Assembly: GCF_018688455.1 (NCBI RefSeq)
Contig: NZ_CP061319.1
Span: 1,116,001-1,180,000, forward strand
Reading direction: 5' to 3'
Source: Polynucleobacter sp. AM-7D1
GTDB taxonomy: Bacteria > Pseudomonadota > Gammaproteobacteria > Burkholderiales > Burkholderiaceae
DNA length: 64,000 nt
This document shows positions 15,213 through 25,000 of this stretch, in pieces. Below the pieces are notes generated by a model that saw only the letters and a list, made by a program, of their open reading frames with translations, searched no databases and was not told where the DNA came from. The translations under genes and the position numbers were made by a program. Positions within the stretch are counted from its first letter, which is position 1, and every line of letters starts with the position of its first letter.

Positions 15213-15869
15213 ATGACCCAAGCCATTATTTTTGATGTTGAAGCAACCGATAAGAAAGATGCTGTCATTATTGAAGCAGCCTCTTTAGAGGTCACCTCCA
15301 TCAATCCACTTGCTGTTGGCAATCCTTGGGTACAACGCTACAACCCTGGTAAACCGATTAGCTTAGGCGCACTAGCAACCCATCACATCATGGATGAGGA
15401 ATTAGTGAACTGCCCTTCTAGCAGCTCATTTAGATTGCCAGCAGGCACGAAATATATCATTGGGCATAGCGTGGATTTTGACTGGGAAGCAATTGGCAGC
15501 CCAGAGGTCAAACGCATTTGCACGCTTGCACTTGCTCGTAGCCTTTGGCCTGACTTAGATAGTCACACTCAAAGCGCCCTGCTCTATCACTTTGAGCGCG
15601 CTACTGCTAGAGAACAATTGCGTGATGCTCATAGTGCATTAGCGGATGTGTGGATTTGCTCCAAGATTCTGGGGCAGATTATCGAAAAGCTCAAACCCGC
15701 TTCTCTTGATGCTTTATGGGAGATGTCTGAGAATGCCCGCATTCCAAAGATCATGCCCTTTGGGAAGCACAAAGGTGAATTGATTAGCCAGGTACCGTCT
15801 GATTACAAGCAGTGGATGCTTCGTCAAGACAACGTTTCTGAATACTTGCGTAAAGCTTTGCAAACCTAA
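15213..15869 (+). CDS. exoX: ExoX-type DEDDh 3'-5' exonuclease
   Basis: This 218-residue protein has the three Exo motifs of the DnaQ fold: IIFDVEAT near residue 5 (Asp/Glu), IIGHSVDFDW near 84 and HSALADVWI near 143 (His and Asp). It ends with a small FGKHKGELISQVPSDYKQWML module (about 180-206), found fused to ExoX-like exonucleases. E. coli ExoX degrades single-stranded DNA ends and works in mismatch repair; the role here is by family. It lies near umuDC but has no visible LexA box. Confidence 0.85.
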   Translation: MTQAIIFDVEATDKKDAVIIEAASLEVTSINPLAVGNPWVQRYNPGKPISLGALATHHIMDEELVNCPSSSSFRLPAGTKYIIGHSVDFDWEAIGSPEVKRICTLALARSLWPDLDSHTQSALLYHFERATAREQLRDAHSALADVWICSKILGQIIEKLKPASLDALWEMSENARIPKIMPFGKHKGELISQVPSDYKQWMLRQDNVSEYLRKALQT

Positions 15870-15889
15870 GCCTTTTAGTCCCAATCAAT

Positions 15890-16432
15890 TTAGTGCTTCT
15901 GATGCGCTGAGGCTACGAGCTTTTCTGTATAGGCAATCGCGAGAGCTGAAAATACAAAGGTCATGTGAATGACGGTTTGCCACAGCAAAGTTTTTTCATC
16001 GTGTGAGGACGCATTAATAAAGGTTTTGAGCAAATGGATCGATGAGATGCCAATAATGGCCGTGGCCAATTTCACCTTGAGTACGCCTGCATTAACATGC
16101 GATAACCACTCAGGTTGATCTGGATGGTTCTCCAGCTCCAAACGCGACACAAAGGTTTCCCAACCGCCAACGATGACCATCACCAGCAAATTCGAGATCA
16201 TCACCACATCAATCAGACCCAACACAATGAGCATGAGTGCGGTTTCTGTCACATTCCTCTCTGACATCATGCTAATGAGATGGGCTAACTCTATCCAGAA
16301 CTGCCACACATAAACGCCCTGGGCTACGATTAAACCAATATAGAGCGGCGCCTGTAACCAACGGGACATGAATATCCAGCGCGGTAGAGGGCGTAATTTT
16401 TTATCTAAAAAGGTTTGTTTGTCTTCAATCAT
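15890..16432 (-). CDS. UPF0114 (YqhA-type) membrane protein
   Basis: This 180-residue protein has four membrane segments (about 24-44, 62-90, 115-135, 150-170). It shows the UPF0114 signature: SRWLQAPLYIGL near the first helix, the VMISNLLVMVIVGGWETFVSRL block, and LKVKLATAIIGISSIHLLK. An earlier polar stretch (MIEDKQTFLDKKLRP) precedes the conserved part, so an internal ATG at residue 22 is possible. Function of the family is not established. It converges with the exonuclease gene. Confidence 0.85.
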   Translation of the reverse strand: MIEDKQTFLDKKLRPLPRWIFMSRWLQAPLYIGLIVAQGVYVWQFWIELAHLISMMSERNVTETALMLIVLGLIDVVMISNLLVMVIVGGWETFVSRLELENHPDQPEWLSHVNAGVLKVKLATAIIGISSIHLLKTFINASSHDEKTLLWQTVIHMTFVFSALAIAYTEKLVASAHQKH

Positions 16433-16540
16433 GGCGTCATTTTAACGATATTTAAGACATTTCTTTTGCACGCAAATATCTAGTTGGTTTGCGTCATTAT
16501 GCTGAACTATTGATTTCTTGGCCTCACCTTACCTTTGACA

Positions 16541-16572
16541 GGGAATAAGGAATCCGTGATTTCCTTATTCCC
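16541..16572. terminator. Perfect 12-base hairpin, terminator-like
   Basis: GGGAATAAGGAA and TTCCTTATTCCC form a perfect 12-base stem with an eight-base loop. It lies between two minus-strand genes (stop at 16645, start at 16432). On the minus strand no U-run follows, so it may be a processing or protection hairpin. The flanking 16573-16640 is a low-complexity run of TTACTGCT/CTGACTG-like units. Confidence 0.45.
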
Positions 16573-16644
16573 CTTATTGGCTTACTGCTTACTTATTGCT
16601 ACTGACTGATTACTGCTGACTGCTATTTTTTGCCACCCACCCTC

Positions 16645-16776
16645 TTACTGATAGTGACGGCTAAAGATGTGTGACTTTTTTTGCTCACTGCGCTTGGTAT
16701 TTTTCAGCACAGCCCAGTAAGACATCATCATGATGATTGCAAGTGAAGCGCCGTTGAAGTTATTTAATAGTTCCAT
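16645..16776 (-). CDS. Small membrane-type protein (43 aa)
   Basis: The frame starts at the ATG at 16776, six bases after a strong AGGAG, and reads MELLNNFNGASLAIIMMMSYW, then a basic tail ending SHIFSRHYQ. One hydrophobic segment with three Met in a row is followed by KNTKRSEQKK, the pattern of a tiny inner-membrane protein. The palindrome at 16869-16887 is 93 bases upstream, so it may belong to the proposed WYL regulon. Its shortness makes it uncertain. Confidence 0.5.
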   Translation of the reverse strand: MELLNNFNGASLAIIMMMSYWAVLKNTKRSEQKKSHIFSRHYQ

Positions 16777-16868
16777 TTGATTTCTCCTGGTTTGTATCTA
16801 AGTTAATTTGGTTTTGTTGCTATTGCTTGTTACTATTTTGCTGCTATGTATTCAGAATATTTGCTTAC

Positions 16869-16887
16869 AAGCTCACGAAATGAGCCA
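16869..16887. promoter_or_regulatory. Operator-like site 4 (imperfect)
   Basis: AAGCTCACGAAATGAGCCA keeps the left AGCTCA and right TGAGC halves with the same spacing as sites 1-3, but loses the last matching base. It lies in the AT-rich gap between umuC and the 43-residue gene. Confidence 0.45.
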
Positions 16888-16962
16888 GTAAAATTCAGTT
16901 CATGATTTGTTGTTTTTCTTCATCTTTTTCATCGTTTTTTTGCTTTTCATTTGTCTAGTTCT

Positions 16963-18273
16963 TTAACGCACTACCGGCAACTCATCCCACTGCGTGGTGT
17001 AGTTCGGTGATCGGTTACTGGATCTCATTTGCCAGTCTTGCTTAGTTCCCGATGCGGCAGTTTTGATGGCGGCATTACCAAAGCGACTATTAATTGAATC
17101 CATGGCCTTCATGAGTCCAGCAGACTTGCCTTTCACTTCCATGTCATCAAATAACGATTGCTGTATCGTAGGTTTATCAGCCAAGAGATTGAGGATCACC
17201 CCTGCTTTCTTATACTTAAAGCCAGCTTTGTAGATTTGTTTCAAACCTTTTAATGCAGCGCCAGTCAAGGTTAAGGTGTTGTCACTAGGATCACTCAGAA
17301 CAACGGTGATACTTTGGTGGTGCTGTGGCTCAAATGGCTTATGTGGATTAGTTTGTACAAAGATGGTGAGCGCGCCCGTCACTGACTTCTGACTTCTCAG
17401 CTTCTCAGCACCTCTTGCGGCATGTGTAGCAACTGACTCAGCTAACTCTTCCATTGAAGTGACTGGCTTACCAAAACTTCTTGAAGAAATAATCTGTTGT
17501 TTAGCTGGCGCCACTTCCTCCAGTTGAAGGCAAGAGACTCCGCGCAACTCATAGCAAATGCGCTCGATCACAACGCCAAACTGTTGACGCATAGCTTGCG
17601 GTGATATTTGCACCAAATCAAACACGCTGTTGATCTTGAGCTCTTTGAGCTTCTTGGCAGTCTTGCCACCAATACCCCACACCTCACCTACCGCTGTCTC
17701 GGCCATCCATTGATAGAGGACTTCTTTAGACATGGAACTGATGTCACACACGCCAGCAAATTGGGGATTCTTTTTAGCCAAATGATTGGCCAACTTAGCA
17801 AGCGTCTTGCTAGCACCAATGCCGACACACACCGGCAGGCCAGTAGTATCTTTAACATCTTGCTTCATGATTTGGCCCAAGCTAGTCGGGTCAGCATATT
17901 GCTTTAGCACTGTCTCGATTTGCAGAAAGCTCTCGTCAATACTGTAGACCTCTAAATTGGGTGTGAACTTTCTTAAGACTTCTACTACCCTGCCGCTCAT
18001 ATCGCCATACAAGGTGTAGTTAGATGAATACGCTTGAATACCATGTTGCTTGGCTAAGTCTTTCATCTGAAACCAGGGTGTACCCATCTTTACACCAAGT
18101 GCCTTGACTTCAGCGCTACGCGCTACGGCGCAACCATCGTTATTCGAAAGAACGACCATTGGTACATCTTCCAGCTTGGGCGCAAATACACGCTCGCAAG
18201 ATACATAGAAGTTGTTCACGTCGACCAGCGCGAAGAGTTGATTGGTTTTGCCGGCTTGATGAATGGCGCTCAT
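16963..18273 (-). CDS. umuC: UmuC, catalytic subunit of DNA polymerase V
   Basis: This 436-residue Y-family polymerase opens with [19 protein letters not shown], containing the first catalytic Asp. It has the YSIDESFL motif near residue 117 with the catalytic Asp-Glu, the [14 protein letters not shown] segment, and the [12 protein letters not shown] helix-hairpin-helix. The C-terminal little-finger region carries [11 protein letters not shown]. The length is close to E. coli UmuC (422). The ATG overlaps the umuD stop by four bases. With UmuD' it makes the error-prone lesion-bypass polymerase, transcribed from the LexA-controlled promoter at 18779. Confidence 0.95.
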   Translation of the reverse strand: MSAIHQAGKTNQLFALVDVNNFYVSCERVFAPKLEDVPMVVLSNNDGCAVARSAEVKALGVKMGTPWFQMKDLAKQHGIQAYSSNYTLYGDMSGRVVEVLRKFTPNLEVYSIDESFLQIETVLKQYADPTSLGQIMKQDVKDTTGLPVCVGIGASKTLAKLANHLAKKNPQFAGVCDISSMSKEVLYQWMAETAVGEVWGIGGKTAKKLKELKINSVFDLVQISPQAMRQQFGVVIERICYELRGVSCLQLEEVAPAKQQIISSRSFGKPVTSMEELAESVATHAARGAEKLRSQKSVTGALTIFVQTNPHKPFEPQHHQSITVVLSDPSDNTLTLTGAALKGLKQIYKAGFKYKKAGVILNLLADKPTIQQSLFDDMEVKGKSAGLMKAMDSINSRFGNAAIKTAASGTKQDWQMRSSNRSPNYTTQWDELPVVR

Positions 18274-18767
18274 ATAGATTTACCATTTCTGCTGCTAGCG
18301 TGGCTGTACTTGCGTACCACCCCAACCACTACACCCCAGATTTGGAGTTCGCTGTTCTCGTTAAATGTAATGGGCTCGTAATTGGGGTTCTCCGGCTGGA
18401 GCTCAGTCTTGCCACGCAATTGATAGAGCCGCTTGATGGTGTACTCGTCATCGACCACGGCAACCACGATGTCTTTGTGTTTTGGCTTGAGGGCTTTATC
18501 AACCACCACCTTATCGCCGTCACAAATACCTGCACCCATCATCGAATCACCCTTAACGGTGAACATGAAAGTGGCTGGTTTGTTTTGGACTAAATAGTGG
18601 TTTAAATCGAGGCCTTCCTCGGCATAATCGGCCGCTGGACTCGGAAATCCCGCTGAAATACGGTGACTCAGGAGCTTGAACTCATAGGCGCCATTTGCCA
18701 CCAAGGCTTGTGGAGCCTGGGTCAGAGTGCTTTCTGAAGAGCTTTGTGGAAGTGCGATTAGTGCCAT
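18270..18767 (-). CDS. umuD: UmuD, self-cleaving SOS mutagenesis subunit
   Basis: This 165-residue LexA/UmuD-type peptidase has catalytic Ser75 (GDSMMGAG) and Lys112 (YTIKRL), 37 residues apart as in E. coli. The predicted cleavage site is Ala39-Gly40 before [16 protein letters not shown], also 35 residues before the Ser as in E. coli. Cleavage on the RecA filament gives UmuD', which joins UmuC. The N-terminal arm is about 15 residues longer than in E. coli. It lies directly behind a consensus LexA box and is coupled to umuC. Confidence 0.95.
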   Translation of the reverse strand: MALIALPQSSSESTLTQAPQALVANGAYEFKLLSHRISAGFPSPAADYAEEGLDLNHYLVQNKPATFMFTVKGDSMMGAGICDGDKVVVDKALKPKHKDIVVAVVDDEYTIKRLYQLRGKTELQPENPNYEPITFNENSELQIWGVVVGVVRKYSHASSRNGKSI

Positions 18768-18778
18768 AGGTTCTAATA

Positions 18779-18798
18779 TACTGTATATCCATACAGTA
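18779..18798 (-). promoter_or_regulatory. LexA (SOS) box of umuDC
   Basis: TACTGTATATCCATACAGTA has the CTGT-N8-ACAG core and 8-base palindromic arms. It starts 12 bases before the umuD ATG, so LexA would block the promoter or early elongation. Confidence 0.92.
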
Positions 18799-18824
18799 TT
18801 TCAATACCCAGGCCTTATTTTTCC

Positions 18825-18856
18825 AAAAACGTGGTTTTTACCCCTTTTTAGGGGTA
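18825..18856 (-). terminator. Possible terminator of the lipoprotein operon
   Basis: Two small hairpins lie side by side: AAAAAC-GTG-GTTTTT (18825-18839) and TACCCC-TTTTTA-GGGGTA (18839-18856). On the minus strand the pair ends in GTTTTT, so together they may end the transcript from 18952. The stems are short. Confidence 0.35.
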
Positions 18857-18951
18857 CTGGCAAAACAAAGGTTGCATCTACTATCTAATCATGAATAACC
18901 GAGCTTACAGCCCAAAACCAACCCTTGCCCAGAGCAAATACAAGAAGAGTC

Positions 18952-19578
18952 TCACTTGGCTGGAATGTTGTATGGGCCATCAGGCAGTTGATTTGGCCCC
19001 ATTAAGAAGACTTGCTGATGCGCAGACTGTGCAAGAGGCATGTAATTTGGCGCAGCTCTTGTAATGGCTGCAGAGATAGCGGCAGCAATCAAGCCACCTA
19101 AACCGCCACCGCCACTATTTTGAGGTGAGTAAGCCATTTTCTTATTTTCCTCCCATATAACCGTGCCATCTGCGGAAACCATTTTGTAGTCAAACTCTAC
19201 CGTTACCGTAGTTGCAATAAATGCATACTGAGCATCCCACCGCTTAATCGTCACATATAAGATGGCATCAGCGCCAAACATTTTTGCAAGAGTTGGCACG
19301 GGTATTGTCAATATCCTATCACCCTCGTACAAACCCTCTTGCTCCAAGATGTACTTAGTTGTATTTACTGGGAACACATAGTAGCCCTTGTTGGCAAGAG
19401 GTATGGGCAATGTTGTCAGTACATATACTGGCGCATCCACATCTAAAGTCTTATTGACAACTGGGACTACCAAGATTGATCTAGGGGCAGCCGCATTAAA
19501 TGCAGACATGTCCTTTTTTTGAATATTCGCACATCCAATTAGCGACAGAGCCGATAGACAGACGATTAAATATTTCAT
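18952..19578 (-). CDS. GNA1162/DUF799 family lipoprotein
   Basis: This 208-residue protein has lipobox LIGC (Cys16) and the DUF799 pattern: PRSILVVPVVNKTLDVDAP, VYVLTTLPIPLANKGYYVFPV near residue 52, then MFGADAILYVTIKRWDAQY. This is the neisserial GNA1162 outer-membrane lipoprotein family, structurally like TolB-N/CsgG domains. A Gly-rich GGGGLGGLIAAAISAAITRAA segment near residue 155 could be membrane-active. It is the last of four lipoprotein genes starting at 21243 and overlaps the DUF4810 gene by four bases. Confidence 0.9.
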   Translation of the reverse strand: MKYLIVCLSALSLIGCANIQKKDMSAFNAAAPRSILVVPVVNKTLDVDAPVYVLTTLPIPLANKGYYVFPVNTTKYILEQEGLYEGDRILTIPVPTLAKMFGADAILYVTIKRWDAQYAFIATTVTVEFDYKMVSADGTVIWEENKKMAYSPQNSGGGGLGGLIAAAISAAITRAAPNYMPLAQSAHQQVFLMGPNQLPDGPYNIPAK

Positions 19579-19940
19579 GTTTTACTCTTTTCTAAAACTT
19601 TCTTTCTGCTATCGAGATTCTTAATTAAGGTATCCATCAAGGTTTTACTTTCAGGCCAAGCATCTCGCTCTTTTGCATAATATTTCTTTGCCTTCTCTAC
19701 ATCTCCCTCCTGGAGATATAAAGTGCCAAGCTCTGCATATAGACCCGGGGGGACAACCTGTTTTTCCTTTTCAAGAGCATCTACAGTCTCTTGCAATTTA
19801 ATCTGCAGGGCTACCACTTGATTGGGATCTTTATATGCATCATAAAGACTCTTATCGTACCCATTCCAGTTATATTTATTTTGCGCACACCCCGTTAGCA
19901 AAAGAAGAGTAAGGCCAGTAATTACTGTCATTAAGCGCAT
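19575..19940 (-). CDS. DUF4810 lipoprotein
   Basis: This 121-residue lipoprotein has lipobox LTGC (Cys18) and the DUF4810 signature NKYNWNGYDKSLYDAYKDP, followed by VPPGLYAELGTLYLQEGDVEKAKKYYAKE, a TPR-like helix pair. DUF4810, CsgG and GNA1162 proteins form a conserved trio in many Gram-negative bacteria, probably an envelope complex. Here it lies between the small lipoprotein gene and the GNA1162 gene. Confidence 0.88.
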   Translation of the reverse strand: MRLMTVITGLTLLLLTGCAQNKYNWNGYDKSLYDAYKDPNQVVALQIKLQETVDALEKEKQVVPPGLYAELGTLYLQEGDVEKAKKYYAKERDAWPESKTLMDTLIKNLDSRKKVLEKSKT

Positions 19941-19948
19941 ATTGATCT

Positions 19949-20275
19949 TTATTGAAGTAAGAATGTTTGATTAACGCCATCGCTAGTAAAAATCTTCTCA
20001 TCAAGAAGCTTCTGCCCATTAAATGTCACATTGAGCATATGGGGTCCAGGCAAGATACGCATCATAGCGACGCCCTCTTGATAGTCTTTTGCTTGCCCCA
20101 TATCCAATCCATCAAGCACTACCCTTCCATCAAGCAAAGCAGTATTTTGAGCTTTAAAAGAAATACCTGGACGCAAGTCGGAGATGCTTTGCTTCTCTGT
20201 AGGCCACTGCGTACAACCAGCTATAAAGCTAAGGGCTAGAATTAACCCAGCAATGTATTTAAATAGGGATTTCAT
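19949..20275 (-). CDS. Small lipoprotein inserted in the CsgG trio
   Basis: This 108-residue lipoprotein has lipobox IAGC (Cys21). The mature part is beta-rich (VVLDGLDMGQAKDY, then GVAMMRILPGPHMLNVTFNGQKLLDEKIFTSDG), like small PEGA-type or carbohydrate-binding-like domains with a G-x-H-x(2-4)-V turn. It overlaps the CsgG stop by four bases. This fourth gene is not part of the usual CsgG/DUF4810/GNA1162 trio as I know it. Confidence 0.7.
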   Translation of the reverse strand: MKSLFKYIAGLILALSFIAGCTQWPTEKQSISDLRPGISFKAQNTALLDGRVVLDGLDMGQAKDYQEGVAMMRILPGPHMLNVTFNGQKLLDEKIFTSDGVNQTFLLQ

Positions 20276-21243
20276 TTCATTACTCCGTCATAACGAACTA
20301 CCAAATCACTGATTTTTCTTCCACCCAAAGAGCCGCTGACTACAGATGCTACAGACCCCTCATTTAGCTCGCCCTCACCGAACAAAGAGATTACCCGGAT
20401 GGTTGCAATGTTCTGACCAGGCAGGGTGATCTCTGCGCCAGTTTGAGGTGATTTAATTTTTTCGCCAGCACTCTGAACGTTAAAAATCATACCCTCTCTA
20501 ATACCTTGACTTTTTCCACCACCAATAAAGATGCGACCACCCTCCGCCTTCAATATATAGGTTGTCCATGGCTGTTTATCAACTACAGCACTAATTTTGG
20601 AAACCGCATCAGTAATCGCCTGCCGCATTGCGGCATCATTTAAGGTTCCGTCGTAGTCCGCCTTAGAACCAAAGCCAAACGTAGAAGCTGTTTCAGTAGA
20701 TGCTTCGCCGGCACCAGAAGCAGCAAAGTAGACTTGGCCATTTTTAGTATCGACCAATCTAATATCAACTTTCGCAAAAGCAACCTGACGCTTACTTTGA
20801 GATACAAATCCAGATTCACCAACAGTCTTGCGACCAAACTCAGTAAGGGAACCGACAATCAGTGTATCGACTCCAATGATGTTTAGCTTGCCACCACTCA
20901 TGGCTACATCATTTTTAACCCTAGCAATATCGGGTCTTTCAAAAACTAAGTAGGCTCCGCTTTCTGTAAGTACCTTACTCATCATGTCAGTTACTTGCTT
21001 ACCCAATGGGTCGTTATATTCATCTCTTAATAGTGAGCGCCCATAAATAGTCTCATTTGTAATTCGCCCAAGAGCAATTTTTCTCTTAAGGGTTGGCATA
21101 GAAGGCACTTGATCCTTAACCGCTTGCTGAGCTGCTTTTTGAGCCTGAAGAGATTGAGGAGCCTCTTTTTGCTCCAATGGTGGCGTTTGGATTGCACAAC
21201 CAGACAAAAGAACAAAAAACAGTAGAAGAAGATATTTACCCAT
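20272..21243 (-). CDS. CsgG-family outer-membrane lipoprotein
   Basis: This 323-residue protein has lipobox LSGC (Cys16). The CsgG core spans about 55-240: KRKIALGRITNET, LRDEYNDPLGKQVTDMMSKVLTESGAYLVFERPDIARV, VDTLIVGSLTEFGRKT, VAFAKVDIRLVDTKNGQVYFAASGAGEA. A C-terminal domain (GGRIFIGGGKSQGIREGMIFNVQSAGE) resembles those of non-curli CsgG proteins. It heads the operon. No curli genes are present, so this is the CsgG/GNA1162-type envelope system, whose substrate is unknown. Confidence 0.9.
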   Translation of the reverse strand: MGKYLLLLFFVLLSGCAIQTPPLEQKEAPQSLQAQKAAQQAVKDQVPSMPTLKRKIALGRITNETIYGRSLLRDEYNDPLGKQVTDMMSKVLTESGAYLVFERPDIARVKNDVAMSGGKLNIIGVDTLIVGSLTEFGRKTVGESGFVSQSKRQVAFAKVDIRLVDTKNGQVYFAASGAGEASTETASTFGFGSKADYDGTLNDAAMRQAITDAVSKISAVVDKQPWTTYILKAEGGRIFIGGGKSQGIREGMIFNVQSAGEKIKSPQTGAEITLPGQNIATIRVISLFGEGELNEGSVASVVSGSLGGRKISDLVVRYDGVMK

Positions 21244-21388
21244 TACCGGATTCCAACATATGAATTAGTTATAAGAATTTTTAATAATAGCTTGATTTAC
21301 TATGTCCAGACGAAATTCTGGTCTGAGGCTGATGACCTTAGTCCGCTTTGCTTAGCGCATGAGTCTACTTTTTTGGACCTGCAGATAA

Positions 21389-21925
21389 TTACGGTTGCTC
21401 AGTCTTTTCCATAAAGCGCTGCACATCTTCTTTAGAGGCCGGCAAATTACTTAACTCCGCGTAATAGGCTGCAGAACCCGGAATGCTCTGGATATTTTTG
21501 GGGGTGATGCGGCCTACTGGTACCAAGTAGCCCCTCCATAAAACGCGCATATGCATACCAAAAACGGTGGCTGGAACCTTCATCTCTACTGCCCGCTCGA
21601 CTAGGTGCTGACACAAAGTGCTCGGCTCTTCAATGCGCAGATGGTAAAGATGGGGGATTTCTGACTCAGCGCGCTTTTCATATTGCTCTACATGGTAGTC
21701 ATGGTAGGTGCGCTGCCCAAAATCAAAGATATAGTCTGCGATGGCACGCGAGAACCAATACGCACCAGAACTATCACTTCTATGCTCTAGAGCGTCATGC
21801 AATTTAGATTGGTAGCGCTCTTTGTGTTTTTGGGTTTTATAGCGATAAAAGGGGTGCTTTTGCATATAGCGCACCACTAGGCCGCCCAACACCAACAGTG
21901 ATCCTATTACTAAACCTTCTGTCAT
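21389..21925 (-). CDS. Hypothetical membrane-anchored protein (178 aa)
   Basis: An N-terminal hydrophobic anchor (VIGSLLVLGGLVVRYM, residues 5-20) is followed by a basic stretch and a ~140-residue soluble part. That part contains YWFSRAIADYIFDFGQRTYHDYH, IPHLYHLRIEEPSTLCQHLVERAVEMKVPATVFGMHMRVLW and a Pro-containing end. No family recognised. It stands alone between the CsgG operon and the helicase genes. Confidence 0.6.
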   Translation of the reverse strand: MTEGLVIGSLLVLGGLVVRYMQKHPFYRYKTQKHKERYQSKLHDALEHRSDSSGAYWFSRAIADYIFDFGQRTYHDYHVEQYEKRAESEIPHLYHLRIEEPSTLCQHLVERAVEMKVPATVFGMHMRVLWRGYLVPVGRITPKNIQSIPGSAAYYAELSNLPASKEDVQRFMEKTEQP

Positions 21926-22054
21926 TGCGCCAAACTCTTCTAAGTAATGGTATTAATTTTAGTAAATATTTTATCGAAGCATTAAGTCTAATTGAAGACA
22001 GCAAGATGCATGGGTAAAACTAGCAAAATCCAAAGATCAAAAGGGCTGGACACC

Positions 22055-25000
22055 CTAAGATATCTCGGCGATCTCACCCCAAGCAGAGATTAAGTAGGCC
22101 TTAGCCGGCTTATCCGGCCGAATTCTGCCTAACTCTTGTTTGTAGTTATTGAGTTGTGCGCTGTACTTGTTATATGCCTCACTACCCACCTCTGGGATTG
22201 TGAGCTTGTAATCGAGGATAGCTAAGTGATCATCAAACTCCACTAGGCGATCTAAGCGAAAGCTCTTACCCTCTAGACTAACAACATCAATTTCATTCCA
22301 AGCCTGTACCCACTGATTTTCTGTGAGGTAAGGTTTCAGTTTGGGCGCATCCATCACTATCTGCACGCGCTCCATCAGTTTTTTGGCGTGCTCTTGATCA
22401 ATGCTTAACCAATTCATGAGCTCTTGCTCGCTTGGCATTGGACTGGTTATTTGGCTACCTGAGTGCGCAGTTAAGAACTCCAGCAGCTTATGGAAATGGG
22501 TACCCTCTTCCAAAATTTCTGGGTCGGGCTGCTCTACCGCTTGCGCTTGCTCTCTTGCCTTTTCAGCTATAGCTAGTGCACCGCTTTCAATATTGGCAAT
22601 GGTTTCTTGATGGGCCTGTTTAGCTGCATCCCATGACAATTGAAAATGATTTATTTGGAATGGTTCGCTACCGCTAGATTCGAGCTTCTCCTGACCTTGA
22701 AGCGGCAGCTCACGCAACTGGGTCACATCCAATGTCTCCATGCCTGCCGCAAGCGCTCTGCCATACCAAGATTTTTGGCTAATACCGTCTTTGATATGAG
22801 ATTGAACGCCGCTAATCCATAAACCTTGCTGTGCACGAGTCATCGCTACATAGAGGACGTTCCAATTTTCATTCTCACTGACTTCATTCTCTTTTTCATA
22901 GATTGCCGCCCGCTTCTCCGTCAAAGACTTTGCGGTATACAAAGAAAGATGGCTTGGACTAGTCTCATCTGGCGACCAATCCAGCAGTACGCCACGATTA
23001 GGCGCCCTCCACTCCGTATGGTTGGCATCGAGCATGATGACAAATGGAGCCTCTAAGCCCTTGGCCCCATGAATTGTCATTAAGCGCACGCGCTTGTGCT
23101 GATCTTCCTCGGACATCTCACTGTCGAGATCTACTTCACCAATATCGTCATCAGCCTCAGCCTCTACATCACCCTCATCCGGAGTCTCGTCATCATCACC
23201 TCGGCGCATCGCATTAATCTCTTCGATAAAGCGACTCAAGCTCGGATAACGACCACCGTCTTGATTTAAGGCAAGCTCTAAGAATGCATCTAAATTAGCC
23301 AGCACCTGTGCACGCGCGAGATTTTGAGAGGCCACTGCATAACTGACTCGTAAATTACTCTCTTGATATATGAGATCAAGCAAGTCATGTACGGGCAAGA
23401 CTTCACCTAGACTTCTCCAACGCTCTAAATAGCGTGCCGCCCTTTGTATGGGCGCATCGACGCTACTCTGTAAGGCATCCCACCAAGATGATGAGGTTTG
23501 AGTTTGGTGTTGACTTTGGATATCACCTACATGGCTGCTAAGCGACTGCATTTGCTGCTCAGTAAAACTAAAGATAGGGCTACGCAGCACCTGCGCTAGT
23601 GGCAAGTCATGCCTTGGGGATACTAAGACAGTAAGCAAGGCAATTAAGTCATCGATCTCTAGCGTATTTAAGAGGCCGCCCAAGCGGGAGCTGTCATAAG
23701 CCAAGCCCGCTTCGCGCAGTGCTCGCTCAAATTGCGGCAAATAGGCTCGGCGCCTGACGAGCAATATAAAGTCACTAGCCCTTGCTGGACGCCAATACTC
23801 TTTGCCATCTGTTTTATCAATCACTTGGCGGGTTGCCAGAACATGATGAATCAAGCGACTTACCTGTTGACCCTCCCAATAGCGCTGTTGCACTCCAACA
23901 GTCAGTCCCAAATCCTCAATCGGGCTATCCAGAGCACTACCGGTGCGTTCAGCTTGATCCTCTTGTTTGCGCTCAATCAGTGGCAATAACATCGCCTCGC
24001 CTTTAGCGGCATATTCTGGTTCAGCCATACCCCCTAATGACGGCTTCCAATCTGTACTCTGCTTAGAGAATTGGTAACTTGCAGGAAGGGATTGGGATAA
24101 AAAGATGTTGTTGACGGCATTGTTAATTGCGTCGGCATTTCTGCGAGTGGTGTTCTTCTCCAAATACCTAGCCTGCATGGTCGCTTCCAAAAACTTCTTG
24201 GCACTAGTAAATAGTCTGGGGTCAGCACGGCGGAAACGATAGATCGACTGCTTAGGATCTCCCACAATAAAGACGCTAGGGCGTGAGCCATCTTGTCCAT
24301 AACCTTCTAGCCATGAACGCAGAATCTGCCATTGCAGCGGATTAGTGTCTTGAAACTCATCAATCAGAATGTGGCTGTACTTGGCATCCAGTCTTGCTTG
24401 AAGATAAGCGGCATTAGAGGGGTCGGCCATTAACTGACTCACACCAATCTCTAAATCATCAAAGTCACGCACACGCATGGATTCTTTTGTTTTTTGCATA
24501 TGACCTAACATGACTTCACTCATGGCAAACCAAGCAGTGTTGATTGCATGAGCATCTTGATCATTCTGCCAAGGAAACCATGCCAGATAGGCGTCTACCC
24601 AAGCATTTCGTATGGAGGTGATCTGCATCGGGTCGCCACCAGTCGCAGCCAGATACTTCTGCATGGGTGAGGACATATTGGCGATATCGTCTGCTGGAGT
24701 GTGCTTTTGGGTTAAGAAGCAGCTTTGCCATATATCTGCAATTTCCATGACAGAGCCTCCTGCCGCGTGAAGCGAGATCGCCTTCTGAATCAGTGGCACC
24801 CTTTTCTTTTGAGTAGCAGTGCCATTGCTAAAGCAATCGAGCATCACTTGTAAATCTTCTGCAGTGCCAGGGCGTCGCCAAAATTCTTCTAGCGGATTTG
24901 GCAAAGATAAATGGGGTAAGCATTGTGCTAATGCGTCGACCGGACTAATGCCCTTAGCCTTGCAAGAAGCCAAGAAAAATGTCCAAGCGCCCCTTTGCTT

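Noticed and set aside
16573..16640. Short repeated units as a possible CRISPR or VNTR
   Set aside because: Units are irregular and very short with no conserved spacers, so not a CRISPR array.
18891..19070. Plus-strand frame starting MNNRAYSPKPTLAQSKYKK
   Set aside because: It has no clear ribosome site and most of it is antisense to the conserved GNA1162-type lipoprotein gene.
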